Shown here one piece after another: positions 1 to 10,075 of a stretch of 64,000 nt of DNA. A program made the position numbers and the translations under genes. Under the pieces are notes generated by a model, which had not been told where the DNA came from, did no database searches, and saw only the letters and a list, made by a program, of their open reading frames with translations. Where the stretch lies: assembly GCA_947496215.1 (NCBI GenBank), contig CANMCF010000002.1:186001-250000 (forward strand), in the 5' to 3' direction. Numbering within the stretch: position 1 is the stretch's first letter; every line of letters starts with the position of its first letter. This stretch comes from an uncultured Bizionia sp. (GTDB lineage Bacteria > Bacteroidota > Bacteroidia > Flavobacteriales > Flavobacteriaceae).

Positions 1-683
1 TATGAAAAAATAGAAGCTTCTTGTTTGTTGGATTGGTTCAATACTGCAATCCAACTATTCTTCATTATTGTTTTGTCTATTTTTTGCAAATTCCTTTTGC
101 GAGCCGTATTGTCTGCGATCTTTAAAACGATCAAAGTCACCATATTCACATAATCGCTCAATGGCTGTATTACGTCTTCATCAAACGAAAGTATATTCGC
201 GTTAGTGAGGAACATTAGGTCTTGCTCTACCGAAAGGATTGACCTGTAAGCGTATGATATGGAAGAGTATTGATCGAAGTCAAGCCTGGAAATTGGTATG
301 TAGCCAGAACCATATTGGTATAGGAAGTCACCATTAGCATCTTTTTTGTAGGAGGAAATGGAGTTTACAGCAGGTTTCAAATGATCGAATGCAATTGTTT
401 TGGATTGTACGGCTAGTGCATTTTGGGTACTTTTCTTCCTGAGATGGAGAATAAGTGCTTTTTGAATTTCGATTTTCAAATTACGAGCCTCTTCGTTCAA
501 AGGAGTGCCATATATGAAATCCTCCAAGCGATTTGCTGTCGCGTAGCACTTAGGGTCCTTCTCTTTTTCCAATATGTTTATCTTCTCGATAATTTCAGAA
601 ATGTTCGAGTTTACTTGTGCCATCGTTACAAATGAAACAAGAGAGAAGAACAAGAAAAGACGAAGTCGAAACTGTGGTGTCAT
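1..683 (-). CDS. Hypothetical secreted protein, partial (runs off the left edge)
   Basis: Open minus-strand frame from ATG at 683 (MTPQFRLRRLFLFFSLVSFVTMAQVNSNISEIIEKINILEKEKD...) with a signal-peptide-like N-terminus. Not in the ORF track because it has no stop inside the window. Confidence 0.7.
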   Translation of the reverse strand, partial: MTPQFRLRLFLFFSLVSFVTMAQVNSNISEIIEKINILEKEKDPKCYATANRLEDFIYGTPLNEEARNLKIEIQKALILHLRKKSTQNALAVQSKTIAFDHLKPAVNSISSYKKDANGDFLYQYGSGYIPISRLDFDQYSSISYAYRSILSVEQDLMFLTNANILSFDEDVIQPLSDYVNMVTLIVLKIADNTARKRNLQKIDKTIMKNSWIAVLNQSNKQEASIFS

Positions 684-833
684 AATTTTTTTGATGTCGT
701 GATAAAAACTGGTCAAATGTACTACAAATAACAGTAGTTTTTAAACATAGATGCATCATAGGTGATGATGAGTTCTATGGAATTATTATCCAAATGCAGT
801 TTTGCAATTGGGAATGCTTCCATAACAGAGTGC

Positions 834-1721
834 CTATTGAAAAATCACGATTCCCATATCTTCATATTCATAGTACATCACATCGTACCCCCAAATGGTC
901 GTTGCCGTAGGTATGCAAGCATCGTTTTCAATGCAAATCAAGAAGTTGTTCAGTTTTTCCAATTTGGAGTAGACTATTTCAGGAGTTCCATGGGCCCCAA
1001 ACAGCTTGTAGTCTGGAGTCAATGTGGAAATGAGGTACTCTATGCTTTCCTTATAGGGTAGAAGGTCATTATCGTCAAATAAAAACAATGAGCCATTATA
1101 TAGGTAATCTCCCAAAAAAGCCATTTTGTTGGTCTTGTCTACAATGGCCACGGATTCATCCGTATGTCCAGGAATGCTTACCAATTGTATGATTCTATTT
1201 CCTAGATCTATGTCGGTATTGATTGGTAACCATTCATTTACTTGTGTTTGAGAAGGATAATCTCCAATGAATAAATCCTCGCTTGTGAAATTATAGGTGT
1301 CATCGATGGAAACAGCTTGTCTTAAAAAAGGTAGGTCAGGAAAACCAATGGTATTGAACTCCGAAATGTTTTGATTGTGGTCAAAATGAAAATGCGAAAG
1401 CAATAGAGTTGTCGGTAACTGTGTCAACTCTTCTATGACGGGTTTGATCTTAAATCCATTCACAGATTGATTTTCTCCAGAACCAGTGTCGAACATCATT
1501 GCTCTGTTGTCCCCAACAAGTAGATAGCTCACATTGTCTTGGGAACTGTCAGGCTCCTCTATAACATAGGTTCTTGGTTCTTGGTAACTAACATTGAACC
1601 AGTCGTGATCAATGGATACAACAGTATAGTTTTCTGATTCTTGAAGGACTACCTCCTCATCTTTGCAAGTAGTTAACAAGATTAGTAAAAGAGCGGTTTT
1701 AAAAAGAGTTTTCGTTTTCAT
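834..1721 (-). CDS. MBL-fold metallo-hydrolase
   Basis: HxHxDH-type motif SHFHFDHNQN, later GHTDESV and FGAHGTPE; signal-peptide/lipoprotein-like N-terminus (LLLILLTTC). Confidence 0.85.
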   Translation of the reverse strand: MKTKTLFKTALLLILLTTCKDEEVVLQESENYTVVSIDHDWFNVSYQEPRTYVIEEPDSSQDNVSYLLVGDNRAMMFDTGSGENQSVNGFKIKPVIEELTQLPTTLLLSHFHFDHNQNISEFNTIGFPDLPFLRQAVSIDDTYNFTSEDLFIGDYPSQTQVNEWLPINTDIDLGNRIIQLVSIPGHTDESVAIVDKTNKMAFLGDYLYNGSLFLFDDNDLLPYKESIEYLISTLTPDYKLFGAHGTPEIVYSKLEKLNNFLICIENDACIPTATTIWGYDVMYYEYEDMGIVIFQ

Positions 1722-1906
1722 TTTTAGAATATTGTTGTTATGAATTTGGACTTAGACCTATTGTTGCATCAATTGAAATTTCACACGAATTTTTACGTCT
1801 AAGACAATACTAGTTAAATGTACCACAATAATTGCGAGTAGTAAAAATAAAGTATTCGATAAGAATGATTTAATGCATCGATTGTCAATGTTGAAGGTGA
1901 TTCACA

Positions 1907-4354
1907 ATGGGAATACAGTCTATGCTTGTCATTGTCAAATCAATAATTCGTAAATTTGTAAAAGCAAAGGATAGCCTTATGAAAGATATAAATGACGAAA
2001 TAGAATCTCCATTTAGACTTGTAGTAAGTTTTAACAAGTTTTTGGAACAGTATGAAACTATGGCAAAAAGCGATGATGAATTTGTCGCAGCCAAAGCAAA
2101 ACGCATATTGGAGGCCCAAGAGTCCTTGCCTTTATTGAGGGAAGGATTTAGTGATCCAACACTATTGGAGACCTATAAAAAGGAAATTCGCTTCATTCTT
2201 CAAGATTCATTTAGCGAGGTGTTGACCCTTAATGAGATAAAGACGGCATCAGTGCCGTTTCACAACATCATCTTCAACTCTTCACAACGGTTTCAAAACA
2301 TAATTAAGAATGCAGGAGACGATTTTGAATTAACCATAACGAATATGCCAGAAGATGGGAAGTACATTATTGCTTGTACGATTATCTTGGGGTTTTGCTA
2401 TGGTTATAATCTAAACTTCAAGCGTCCTTTCTTCTATGAGATTCCTGATGCCGACGGAGTGATACATTATTATAAGATCTTGTACAATGCAGATTTCATG
2501 GAAATCATTCCAACGGACAAAGCAGTGAAGATAACACAGGAAGATATAGATGTGTTGATAGATAATTTTGACAACATAGAGTTATGGAAAGAAAAGTTTC
2601 CGCCAAATAGTTATTTGTTCAAAGGTTTTGTTATTTCCAATATTTTTGATGTGACGGATGATCAGTCCATTTCCAACATAAAATCCAGTTTGATAGGAAA
2701 GGACAAACGTCATGATCAAAACTTCATAGAAAGCTTCCATGATATTTTTAGTTCTCTTTTAAATTTAAAAGGTCTTCGAGTAGGCTTCACTAAATATAAT
2801 AAGGAGGAGAATGCTTTTGAACGAGTTTACGGGCACGGCATCAGTAGCTTCTTGTTGAATGACCTGGATGTCAACAAGTGTTCTGATACACTATGCAGTT
2901 GGTCTTTTAAAGAATTGCTGGAAAAAAATAAGACAATTTCAATTTCTGACGTAGATAAGAAATATGAACAATCCAAAGGGCACGCAGCTCAAGTAAAGAC
3001 ATTGTACGATCAAGGTATCAAAAGTGCTATTTTGGCTCCAATAGCCAATGATGAAGAATTATTGGGAGTGTTAGAACTAGTGTCGACTCGACCAAAAGTC
3101 TTAAATAGCATCAATGCAAACAAGTTGATAGATGTGATGCCTTATATTCTTTCTGCGGTTGAGCGTTCCAAAGAAGAAGAAGAAAACCTCGTAGAAGTTA
3201 TTATTCAAAAAGAATGTACATCGATTCATCCAAGTGTGCATTGGAAGTTCAAGAAGGAAGCAGAGCGTTTTATAAATGAACAATTTAGAGGAAATCAAGT
3301 AGCATTCAATAAAATTGTCTTTGAAGATGTCTACCCATTGTTTGGACAAATAGACATAAAAGGATCTTCGGAGGCAAGAAATTGGGCAACAAAGGAAGAC
3401 TTGTCATTGCAATTGAATGATGCAAAAAGGATTATACAAAAGGCATTGGATTTGGAGGGGTTGCCAATATACGAACAATACATATTTCAGATAGAAACTT
3501 TCTTAGGGAAGTTGAAATCTAATTTTCAGGTGGATAGTGAGCAGCAGATCAATACATTCTTTGAAAATGAAATTACTACATTGTTAAAATACAGAATGAC
3601 CTCGAAGGAATTGGAAGTAGACATAGCTGCATATTTCAATAGCCTGGACGATAAAGTGAAGATTGTTTACAAGCATAGGAAGGATTATGACGATACAGTA
3701 AGCTTGGTCAACAAGAAAATGGCAAGCCTATTGGATGAAAAGCAAGTGGAGGCACAAAAAATGTATCCACATTTCTTTGAGCGTTTTAAAACCGATGGAG
3801 TGGAACACAACATGTACATTGGGGAGTCCATAACAAAGGAAGAGAGTTTCAATCCCATTTATCTGTACAATTTAAGATTATGGCAATTGCAAGTCATGTG
3901 TGAAATGGAAAATGCCTATTACCAAATGCAATCCGAATTCCCGATAGCATTGGATGTGGCCTCGATGATTTTGGTGTTCAATCAACCATTATCAATAAGT
4001 TTCAGGATGGATGAGAAGCAATTCGATGTCGATGGGACTTACAATGCACGTTACGAAGTCGTGAAAAAACGAGTAGACAAAGCCTATATAAAGGGAACGA
4101 AGAAACGGATTACGGAGAAAGGAAAGATCACAATCGTATACTCCCAAAAACAAGACGAAAGAGAATATTTGCGCTATGTTGAGTTTTTGCAATCCAAGAA
4201 ATATTTGGATACCGATGTCGAGATTGTGGAATTGGAGGATCTGCAAGCCGTAACCGGGTTAAAAGCCATTCGCGTTAGTGTACTATACAACAAGGCTGGG
4301 GAAGAGAAAGAGTTCTATACCTACAGTGACTTAATGAAGACCATTAAAGCATAG
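1907..4354 (+). CDS. GAF domain-containing protein (815 aa)
   Basis: Long ORF; the central segment LKGLRVGFTKYNKEENAFERVYGHG...SAILAPIANDEELLGVLELVS reads as a GAF domain. Confidence 0.75.
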   Translation: MGIQSMLVIVKSIIRKFVKAKDSLMKDINDEIESPFRLVVSFNKFLEQYETMAKSDDEFVAAKAKRILEAQESLPLLREGFSDPTLLETYKKEIRFILQDSFSEVLTLNEIKTASVPFHNIIFNSSQRFQNIIKNAGDDFELTITNMPEDGKYIIACTIILGFCYGYNLNFKRPFFYEIPDADGVIHYYKILYNADFMEIIPTDKAVKITQEDIDVLIDNFDNIELWKEKFPPNSYLFKGFVISNIFDVTDDQSISNIKSSLIGKDKRHDQNFIESFHDIFSSLLNLKGLRVGFTKYNKEENAFERVYGHGISSFLLNDLDVNKCSDTLCSWSFKELLEKNKTISISDVDKKYEQSKGHAAQVKTLYDQGIKSAILAPIANDEELLGVLELVSTRPKVLNSINANKLIDVMPYILSAVERSKEEEENLVEVIIQKECTSIHPSVHWKFKKEAERFINEQFRGNQVAFNKIVFEDVYPLFGQIDIKGSSEARNWATKEDLSLQLNDAKRIIQKALDLEGLPIYEQYIFQIETFLGKLKSNFQVDSEQQINTFFENEITTLLKYRMTSKELEVDIAAYFNSLDDKVKIVYKHRKDYDDTVSLVNKKMASLLDEKQVEAQKMYPHFFERFKTDGVEHNMYIGESITKEESFNPIYLYNLRLWQLQVMCEMENAYYQMQSEFPIALDVASMILVFNQPLSISFRMDEKQFDVDGTYNARYEVVKKRVDKAYIKGTKKRITEKGKITIVYSQKQDEREYLRYVEFLQSKKYLDTDVEIVELEDLQAVTGLKAIRVSVLYNKAGEEKEFYTYSDLMKTIKA

Positions 4355-5555
4355 CCGATGCACTTTCTGAAATTTGAAAAGCTATGGCAAAGGCAATCAC
4401 ACTGATAATTATGCCTAGAATAAAAACAGTATAGGTCAAACGTAATATCTTGTATTTTCTATCCAAGACCTTACCTAGGAAGTACAAGTCTTTTTTCATT
4501 GAGGAATAGAGGTAATCTCGATCTTTCATCATTTCACCCATGGCCCATTCAAAGTCGGGAAGACTCATTTTATGGAAATTCCCGAAGAATAACAAGTTTA
4601 CTTTCTTGTTGGCCACATCTTCTTTGGAGAATTTGCCACTAGTTACATTGGGACGAGTGGCTAGTACGGAAAGTACCATGGAGATGACCGTAAACAATAC
4701 GAAGATAATTGTTGGCCAGATTAAATGCTTGTTGGAAGCATTGTCCAATTTTGAAACTAGGTTGGACAATACCAAAGACACGATGATGGCATTTACAGAT
4801 AAGAGTATGTTGGCTTTGGTATCTGCAATGTCACTTAGCGTAATATGGTTGCGAAGTGTAACACGAAACATTGTTTCTATGCCTCTTTCTGGTGTAGCAG
4901 CCTTGTTTTTCTTTAAAACGAGTTCTTCTGCCTTGTTCTTATCCTTTTTTTCTTCAGATTTATGCTTTTTTAGTGTTTTTAACAAGGTTACAAGGTTTCT
5001 ATCTTTCCCTTTTTGCCAATTGTTAATGGCGAAATCACTATGAAAACGATGGTGTTTTGTATAAAAGACTATGTTTTCTTGAGTCCATTCACTGTCCGTA
5101 TATGCCTTGTTGGTTCCCAATTCCCATTCAGCCCTCAACAAATCGCTTATCTCTGCATAGCTCTTACTTTTGAAATGAGCACAATCAGCATCTCGAATTA
5201 TTTTTTCAGAATTTGTCTTTGGTTCGTAATTCATTTTTGTAGCCTCTATCAACTGGGAAATTTCAGAGATGTACGAAGCATCAACATTGTGTTCTTCTAA
5301 AAAAGTAGTTGCAATTTTTATGCTTTCATCTTCATGGTGTTCACAGCCGTTAACATATCCAACATCATGAAACCACGCAGCAATGATAAGATTGTCTGTT
5401 TCTTTTTTAGAGATTTTTTCACCTACAGCCAATATCTTTGCGAATTTCACCACTCGCTGTGTGTGATTTAAATTATGATATAAAAAAGAGGAAGGGAGCT
5501 TGGTTGTAAGTAAAGAAGTAACGAATTTTTCAGCCTCGGCAATAATGATGTCCAT
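4344..5555 (-). CDS. HD-domain protein with C-terminal Pycsar-effector-like (PycTM/DUF5706) transmembrane domain
   Basis: HD motifs HNLNHTQRVVKFA, AAWFHDVGY and HHEDESI; C-terminal FRVTLRNHITLSDIADTKANILLSVNAIIVSLVLSNL plus further TM helices, the DUF5706/PycTM signature. Confidence 0.8.
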   Translation of the reverse strand: MDIIIAEAEKFVTSLLTTKLPSSFLYHNLNHTQRVVKFAKILAVGEKISKKETDNLIIAAWFHDVGYVNGCEHHEDESIKIATTFLEEHNVDASYISEISQLIEATKMNYEPKTNSEKIIRDADCAHFKSKSYAEISDLLRAEWELGTNKAYTDSEWTQENIVFYTKHHRFHSDFAINNWQKGKDRNLVTLLKTLKKHKSEEKKDKNKAEELVLKKNKAATPERGIETMFRVTLRNHITLSDIADTKANILLSVNAIIVSLVLSNLVSKLDNASNKHLIWPTIIFVLFTVISMVLSVLATRPNVTSGKFSKEDVANKKVNLLFFGNFHKMSLPDFEWAMGEMMKDRDYLYSSMKKDLYFLGKVLDRKYKILRLTYTVFILGIIISVIAFAIAFQISESASAML

Positions 5556-5694
5556 AATTAATTACGATTTATTTAGTAAAAGTACTAAACTTTAATTTAG
5601 TTGAATTCTATTTTGTTGACTAATGGAAATGTAAGCATTAAATGGTATTTTAGATGTTTCGTCGTTTAAAATGGGAGAATCTTAAAAAAAATCA

Positions 5695-6732
5695 ATGATT
5701 AAAAAAGTCGAAACAGAAATTAACAAAGTATATTTTATAAATAAATATACGATGGTGCATATCCTAGAAGGAACGGGTAATATTCAAGTCGACTTCAAAA
5801 ATTACAATGATTGGAAGGACAAGGCAATCTATTTGGAAAAGGGGCAATACATTAAATTCCTGTCTGATGATTTTGTTGTTCGTTTCATAGATTTTCCAGA
5901 TGAAATACTATTTGCATCCAAAGATGTGAGGGTTCTATTTAAGCACCTCATTTCGTTGGGGTACATTAATTTCAATGAATGTAAGGACTGTGAGGTTTTT
6001 TTGAAAAATACGGTTTTCAATGAAAAGATGAGTCATATAATAGATGTCTCCACAGAACAATGGTATTGGCAAAACCCATTTCAGGCGAACAAGGAGGAAT
6101 ACCAATTGATCTTTGATGTAAAAGATATTATAGATATGGAGTTTTCCAGTAAAATCAATACAACCTCCTTGATTGACCACATAGTGAATACGCAGTATAA
6201 CGTGCAACACTTGGTAAAGGACAAATTAGGTCTTTCCATAAGTAAATTGATTAGGAACAAGCAGTTTTTGGAATCTAAAAAGGATATTGCATTCACAGGT
6301 AAGAGCATTCAGGAGATCGCCTATGATCAAGGTTTCAAAGATCCAGCATACTTCAATAGAAACTTTAAAAAAGTGGTAGGGCAAACCCCTGGGCAGTTTA
6401 GAGATACTTTCGATTTCGAAAATCGAGATACCTTTTCGCAAGATCTTATCGAACTCATTCAATTGTTCCACAGAGAACAACATAAGCTGGGCTTCTATGC
6501 TCAAAAAATGAATATTAGTGTAAAGGCGCTTTCAAAAAAAATTAAAGAAAAAATGAATACGTCGGTTGGACAGCTCATTCGTTCGGAAATCATCGTTTCT
6601 GCAAAGACGATGCTGGACAACGGAGAGAACGTGAAAAATGTCGCCCATGCCCTGGGTTTTGAGGAAGCCAATCACTTTTCATCGTTCTTTACCAATTACG
6701 TAGGTACTTCACCATCTAACTACAAAAACTAA
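5695..6732 (+). CDS. AraC-type regulator with two tandem HTH domains
   Basis: Two AraC signatures: SIQEIAYDQGFKDPAYFNRNFKKVVGQTPGQFR and NVKNVAHALGFEEANHFSSFFTNYVGTSPSNYK. Confidence 0.85.
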   Translation: MIKKVETEINKVYFINKYTMVHILEGTGNIQVDFKNYNDWKDKAIYLEKGQYIKFLSDDFVVRFIDFPDEILFASKDVRVLFKHLISLGYINFNECKDCEVFLKNTVFNEKMSHIIDVSTEQWYWQNPFQANKEEYQLIFDVKDIIDMEFSSKINTTSLIDHIVNTQYNVQHLVKDKLGLSISKLIRNKQFLESKKDIAFTGKSIQEIAYDQGFKDPAYFNRNFKKVVGQTPGQFRDTFDFENRDTFSQDLIELIQLFHREQHKLGFYAQKMNISVKALSKKIKEKMNTSVGQLIRSEIIVSAKTMLDNGENVKNVAHALGFEEANHFSSFFTNYVGTSPSNYKN

Positions 6733-6839
6733 AAGTGCAATTTTCTGCGCCTTTTCTGTAGGCCTTTAGTGACCATTCGTCTTGATATTTGCAGTGTAAT
6801 TACAAAATATGATTTGTTTAATCACTAAAAAATATAAAA

Positions 6840-7193
6840 ATGAACATTAAAGAACAAGCTACACAAATGGACAACGTCGTATCCAAAGGAGCAATAGTAG
6901 ATGCCGTAAAACAATTTTTTGCGGAAAGTGCCACCACTTCAGATTATAATGGTCTAGCGACGACCAACAAGCAACAAATGGTCGAGAAAATGGAAGGTTT
7001 TGCAGGAGCCATAGCGGCAGTGAATGGCATTACCCATCATCATACGATCGTAGATGGAAATGTATCCGCTTCGGAGTTTACTTTCGATTTCGACATGAAA
7101 GACAACAGTAAGATCTACTGGCATGAAATAATTCGTCGCGTATGGAACAACAATGGAGAAGTCATTCAAGAAGAATACTTCAACGCACAATAA
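6840..7193 (+). CDS. Nuclear transport factor 2/SnoaL-like protein
   Basis: 117 aa; AVKQFFAESATTSDYNGLATTNKQQMVEKMEGF...IIRRVWNNNGEVIQEEYFNA pattern typical of SnoaL-like folds. Confidence 0.6.
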   Translation: MNIKEQATQMDNVVSKGAIVDAVKQFFAESATTSDYNGLATTNKQQMVEKMEGFAGAIAAVNGITHHHTIVDGNVSASEFTFDFDMKDNSKIYWHEIIRRVWNNNGEVIQEEYFNAQ

Positions 7194-7228
7194 TCAAATA
7201 CAAATAACAACACTAAAGATACAGACAA

Positions 7229-7702
7229 ATGAAAAATATAATGAAAACCTCAGTTTTGATACTTGCTCTAATGGTTGGAATCACGGCTTTCGCACAAGAT
7301 AAAATGGCAAACAATTTGGATAACAGCAATATTGCCTTACAAGGATACAGTCCTGTTTCTTATTTGGATTTGGGTATAGCCCAAAAAGGACTGAAGGAGT
7401 ATAAGTCGGAATACGAAAAAGTGGTATATTATTTTACCTCTGCAGAACAAAAAGCAACGTTTGACAAGGCCCCGAGTAAATACAAGCCGCAATATGGGGG
7501 ATTTTGTGCATTTGGAGCTTATGCAGGAGCAAAGTTTAGACCAGACCCAAATAAATTCTTGGTAAAAGATGGAAAATATTTTTTGTTCCTTTATAACTTA
7601 GAGTTGGATGCACAACAACTGTGGATGGCAGAAAAAAATCATGGTAAATTGGTGTCCATGGCAAACAAGAATTGGACAAAATTAAGTAAAACGCACAATT
7701 AA
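7229..7702 (+). CDS. Secreted YHS domain-containing protein
   Basis: Signal peptide; NIALQGYSPVSYLD...YYFTSAEQKATFDKAPSKYKPQYGGFCAFGAYAG matches YHS-type proteins. Confidence 0.85.
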   Translation: MKNIMKTSVLILALMVGITAFAQDKMANNLDNSNIALQGYSPVSYLDLGIAQKGLKEYKSEYEKVVYYFTSAEQKATFDKAPSKYKPQYGGFCAFGAYAGAKFRPDPNKFLVKDGKYFLFLYNLELDAQQLWMAEKNHGKLVSMANKNWTKLSKTHN

Positions 7703-7729
7703 TTTTTTTAAATACTTAATGTTAAAGGG

Positions 7730-7770
7730 AAAGTCTGTCGATAATATTTAATATCATTGACAGACTTTTT
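7730..7770 (+). terminator. Intrinsic terminator-like hairpin
   Basis: AAAGTCTGTC ... GACAGACTTT followed by a T run. Confidence 0.6.
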
Positions 7771-7801
7771 TGTTAATCAACTATTAAACATTTCTAATAA
7801 A

Positions 7802-8635
7802 ATGAACTTTAAATACACCAAGTTTACCGATCAAGGGAGTCTCTTTTTGACAGATTTCAATTGTGCTTCATTCGATAAACGTTTAGGCGAAGGTGATTTT
7901 TATAAAATAGTTTGGGCAAAGGACAAGGATATTTTAATCCGGGTCGATGGGTATTCCGTAGACCTGAAAAAGAATCAAGTGTTATTTTGTACGCCATATA
8001 ATAAAATATATTTGGAGCCCTATTTAAAAGGAGCCATCTCATATATTTTCAATAGAGAGTTTTATTGCATCAGAGATCATGATCATGAAGTATCCTGCAA
8101 TGGGCTTTTGTTCTTGGGAACATCTGAGCCCATAAAAATCGATTTGACGGAAAAAGAACGTAAGAGCTATGAATTACTGTTTATGTTTTTTGAAGAAGAA
8201 TTCGAAACCAAGGATCAAATACAAGGGGAGATGCTACTCGTATTGTTGAAACGACTTTTGATAAAATCGGTAAGACTCGTGAAGAGAACAATGGTAGATA
8301 CAGAATTGAGTCAAACAAAGATAGACATTGTAAGGCAGTTTAATTTATTGGTGGATGAGCACTTCAAGGAAAAACATAAAGTTTCCGATTATGCAGAATT
8401 GCTTAACAAATCTCCAAAGACATTGGCAAATGCTTTTGCCAAGTATAATGACAAATCCCCATTGCAAATAATAAACGAAAGGGTAATTCTTGAGGCAAAA
8501 AGACTTTTGTCCTTTTCGGAGAAATCATCAAAGGAGATCGCTAATAATCTAGGTTTTCTCGAAGCTTCGCATTTTTCTAAGTTTTATAAAAATCAAACAG
8601 GGGAATCACCTACATCTTATAGGAAGAGAGAATAG
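7802..8635 (+). CDS. AraC family transcriptional regulator
   Basis: C-terminal HTH: SSKEIANNLGFLEASHFSKFYKNQTGESPTSYRK. Start placed at 7802 (MNFKYTK) because the ORF-track start at 7757 lies inside the terminator hairpin. Confidence 0.85.
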   Translation: MNFKYTKFTDQGSLFLTDFNCASFDKRLGEGDFYKIVWAKDKDILIRVDGYSVDLKKNQVLFCTPYNKIYLEPYLKGAISYIFNREFYCIRDHDHEVSCNGLLFLGTSEPIKIDLTEKERKSYELLFMFFEEEFETKDQIQGEMLLVLLKRLLIKSVRLVKRTMVDTELSQTKIDIVRQFNLLVDEHFKEKHKVSDYAELLNKSPKTLANAFAKYNDKSPLQIINERVILEAKRLLSFSEKSSKEIANNLGFLEASHFSKFYKNQTGESPTSYRKRE

Positions 8636-8731
8636 TTTCTTTTATTGAATTTATCCTTTTTGACTATCTTTTTTAGTAAAATTAACAACTATTAAGGAAA
8701 AATGTCCATTTTTTCTAAGTGAGATACAATC

Positions 8732-8739
8732 TACATTTG
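8732..8739 (+). promoter_or_regulatory. Possible Bacteroidota -7 box (TAnnTTTG)
   Basis: TACATTTG, 41 nt upstream of the 8781 start codon; no clear -33 TTG seen. Confidence 0.35.
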
Positions 8740-8780
8740 TACCATAAACAATGGTATTATAAATAGAGAGAGCTATCTAA

Positions 8781-9650
8781 ATGAGAATCACACCAACAGA
8801 AGAATGTCCAGATGTAATTTTAAGTTCGTATAAAAGAGGGGCTGTGAAATTTACAAATATAGGAGCTACGTCTTTGGTTTGGATTACTGAAACCCTATGC
8901 AATTGCACAATAAATTTCAGTCAAGAATCTATCTTGCCAAATACCTTGTTGTTTCTTAATGAAAGAGAAATGTTCAATTGCAAGAGTGATAATGATTCAC
9001 AAATAGAGATCTTAAGCTTTAAGGCGCAAACCTTTTCTTCTTCTTCCAATATCATTAATAGTGTATTCAACTTCTTGTTACAAAGAGAGAAAGAGAATTA
9101 CATTTCGGTTCAATATGGTATGGAACAAGCAAAGTTCATCGATAATATGTTTAATAACATTTTGGATTGCATAAACGATTCCGAACATATCGATTTAGAA
9201 AGGGTAAGGATGTACATAAATGGTATAATGACGGAAAGCATAGGTGTGAAGTTTCATAAGGACTATAGATTCCTATTGGAGTTTACAAGAACTCTGAACA
9301 ATCAATATAAAATTCATCATGATGTGTTTAGTTATGCCAAACTGTTGGATGTGAATTCCAAAGGTCTGTTAAGGGGGTTTCAAAAATTGGGATTTCAAAA
9401 ACCTAGCATGGTTATTAAAAAACGACTATTGTTGGAAGCCAAGTTTTTGTTGGGGTACAGTAACAAGACAGCAAAAGAAATATGTTATGAAATTGGGTTT
9501 GATGATCCTGCATATTTTGCACGCTTTTTCAAGAAGAACACTAAGATGACCCCATTGAGTTTTAGAAGGAAGTTTCAAGAAACTAAAATAGATGATATTC
9601 CGGAAGGAGTCTTGGAAATGGAAAAAAGTGCAATCAAAAAAAATGTTTGA
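8781..9650 (+). CDS. AraC family transcriptional regulator
   Basis: C-terminal HTH: TAKEICYEIGFDDPAYFARFFKKNTKMTPLSFRRKF. Confidence 0.85.
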   Translation: MRITPTEECPDVILSSYKRGAVKFTNIGATSLVWITETLCNCTINFSQESILPNTLLFLNEREMFNCKSDNDSQIEILSFKAQTFSSSSNIINSVFNFLLQREKENYISVQYGMEQAKFIDNMFNNILDCINDSEHIDLERVRMYINGIMTESIGVKFHKDYRFLLEFTRTLNNQYKIHHDVFSYAKLLDVNSKGLLRGFQKLGFQKPSMVIKKRLLLEAKFLLGYSNKTAKEICYEIGFDDPAYFARFFKKNTKMTPLSFRRKFQETKIDDIPEGVLEMEKSAIKKNV

Positions 9651-9675
9651 ATATTAACTTTAAGTATTATAGACC

Positions 9676-10059
9676 ATGGATGTCAATGAAGTGCGAAATG
9701 AAAGTATGATGGCAATTAACCAAAATTTGTTTTTCATGTTATTAAATAACTTAAAGATTGAAGAAGCCATTGAAAAATTTATATTAGATGACGTAGAAAT
9801 AGATTATATGGGTAAACAAAGGTTCATTTTAAAGGCAATATGGATTAGGTATTTAAAAAAAGTACTATTGAATCGATTTACCAAAGTAGTTCATTTTAAG
9901 ATAGAAGCACTAAGTGAAAAAAGAAAAAGTATGGCTTTTAAAATTTTTATGATTTGTAAAAAGAACAATGATACTTTTGAATTTACTGAAGTAAGAATTG
10001 TCAATAATTGGAAAGAAAATTATATCAATAAAACACAATGTCAATTAATAAGTCACTAA
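9676..10059 (+). CDS. Small hypothetical protein, possibly SnoaL/NTF2-like
   Basis: 127-aa ORF, well placed between neighbours; weak SnoaL-like pattern. Confidence 0.55.
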   Translation: MDVNEVRNESMMAINQNLFFMLLNNLKIEEAIEKFILDDVEIDYMGKQRFILKAIWIRYLKKVLLNRFTKVVHFKIEALSEKRKSMAFKIFMICKKNNDTFEFTEVRIVNNWKENYINKTQCQLISH

Positions 10060-10075
10060 CCTAAATTAAGAATAA

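Noticed and set aside
4540-5043. 167-aa plus-strand ORF
   Set aside because: Fully antisense to the well-supported HD/PycTM gene; no family signature.
7757-7801. N-terminal extension of the AraC regulator in the ORF track
   Set aside because: The extension is encoded inside a terminator hairpin; the start at 7802 is more likely.
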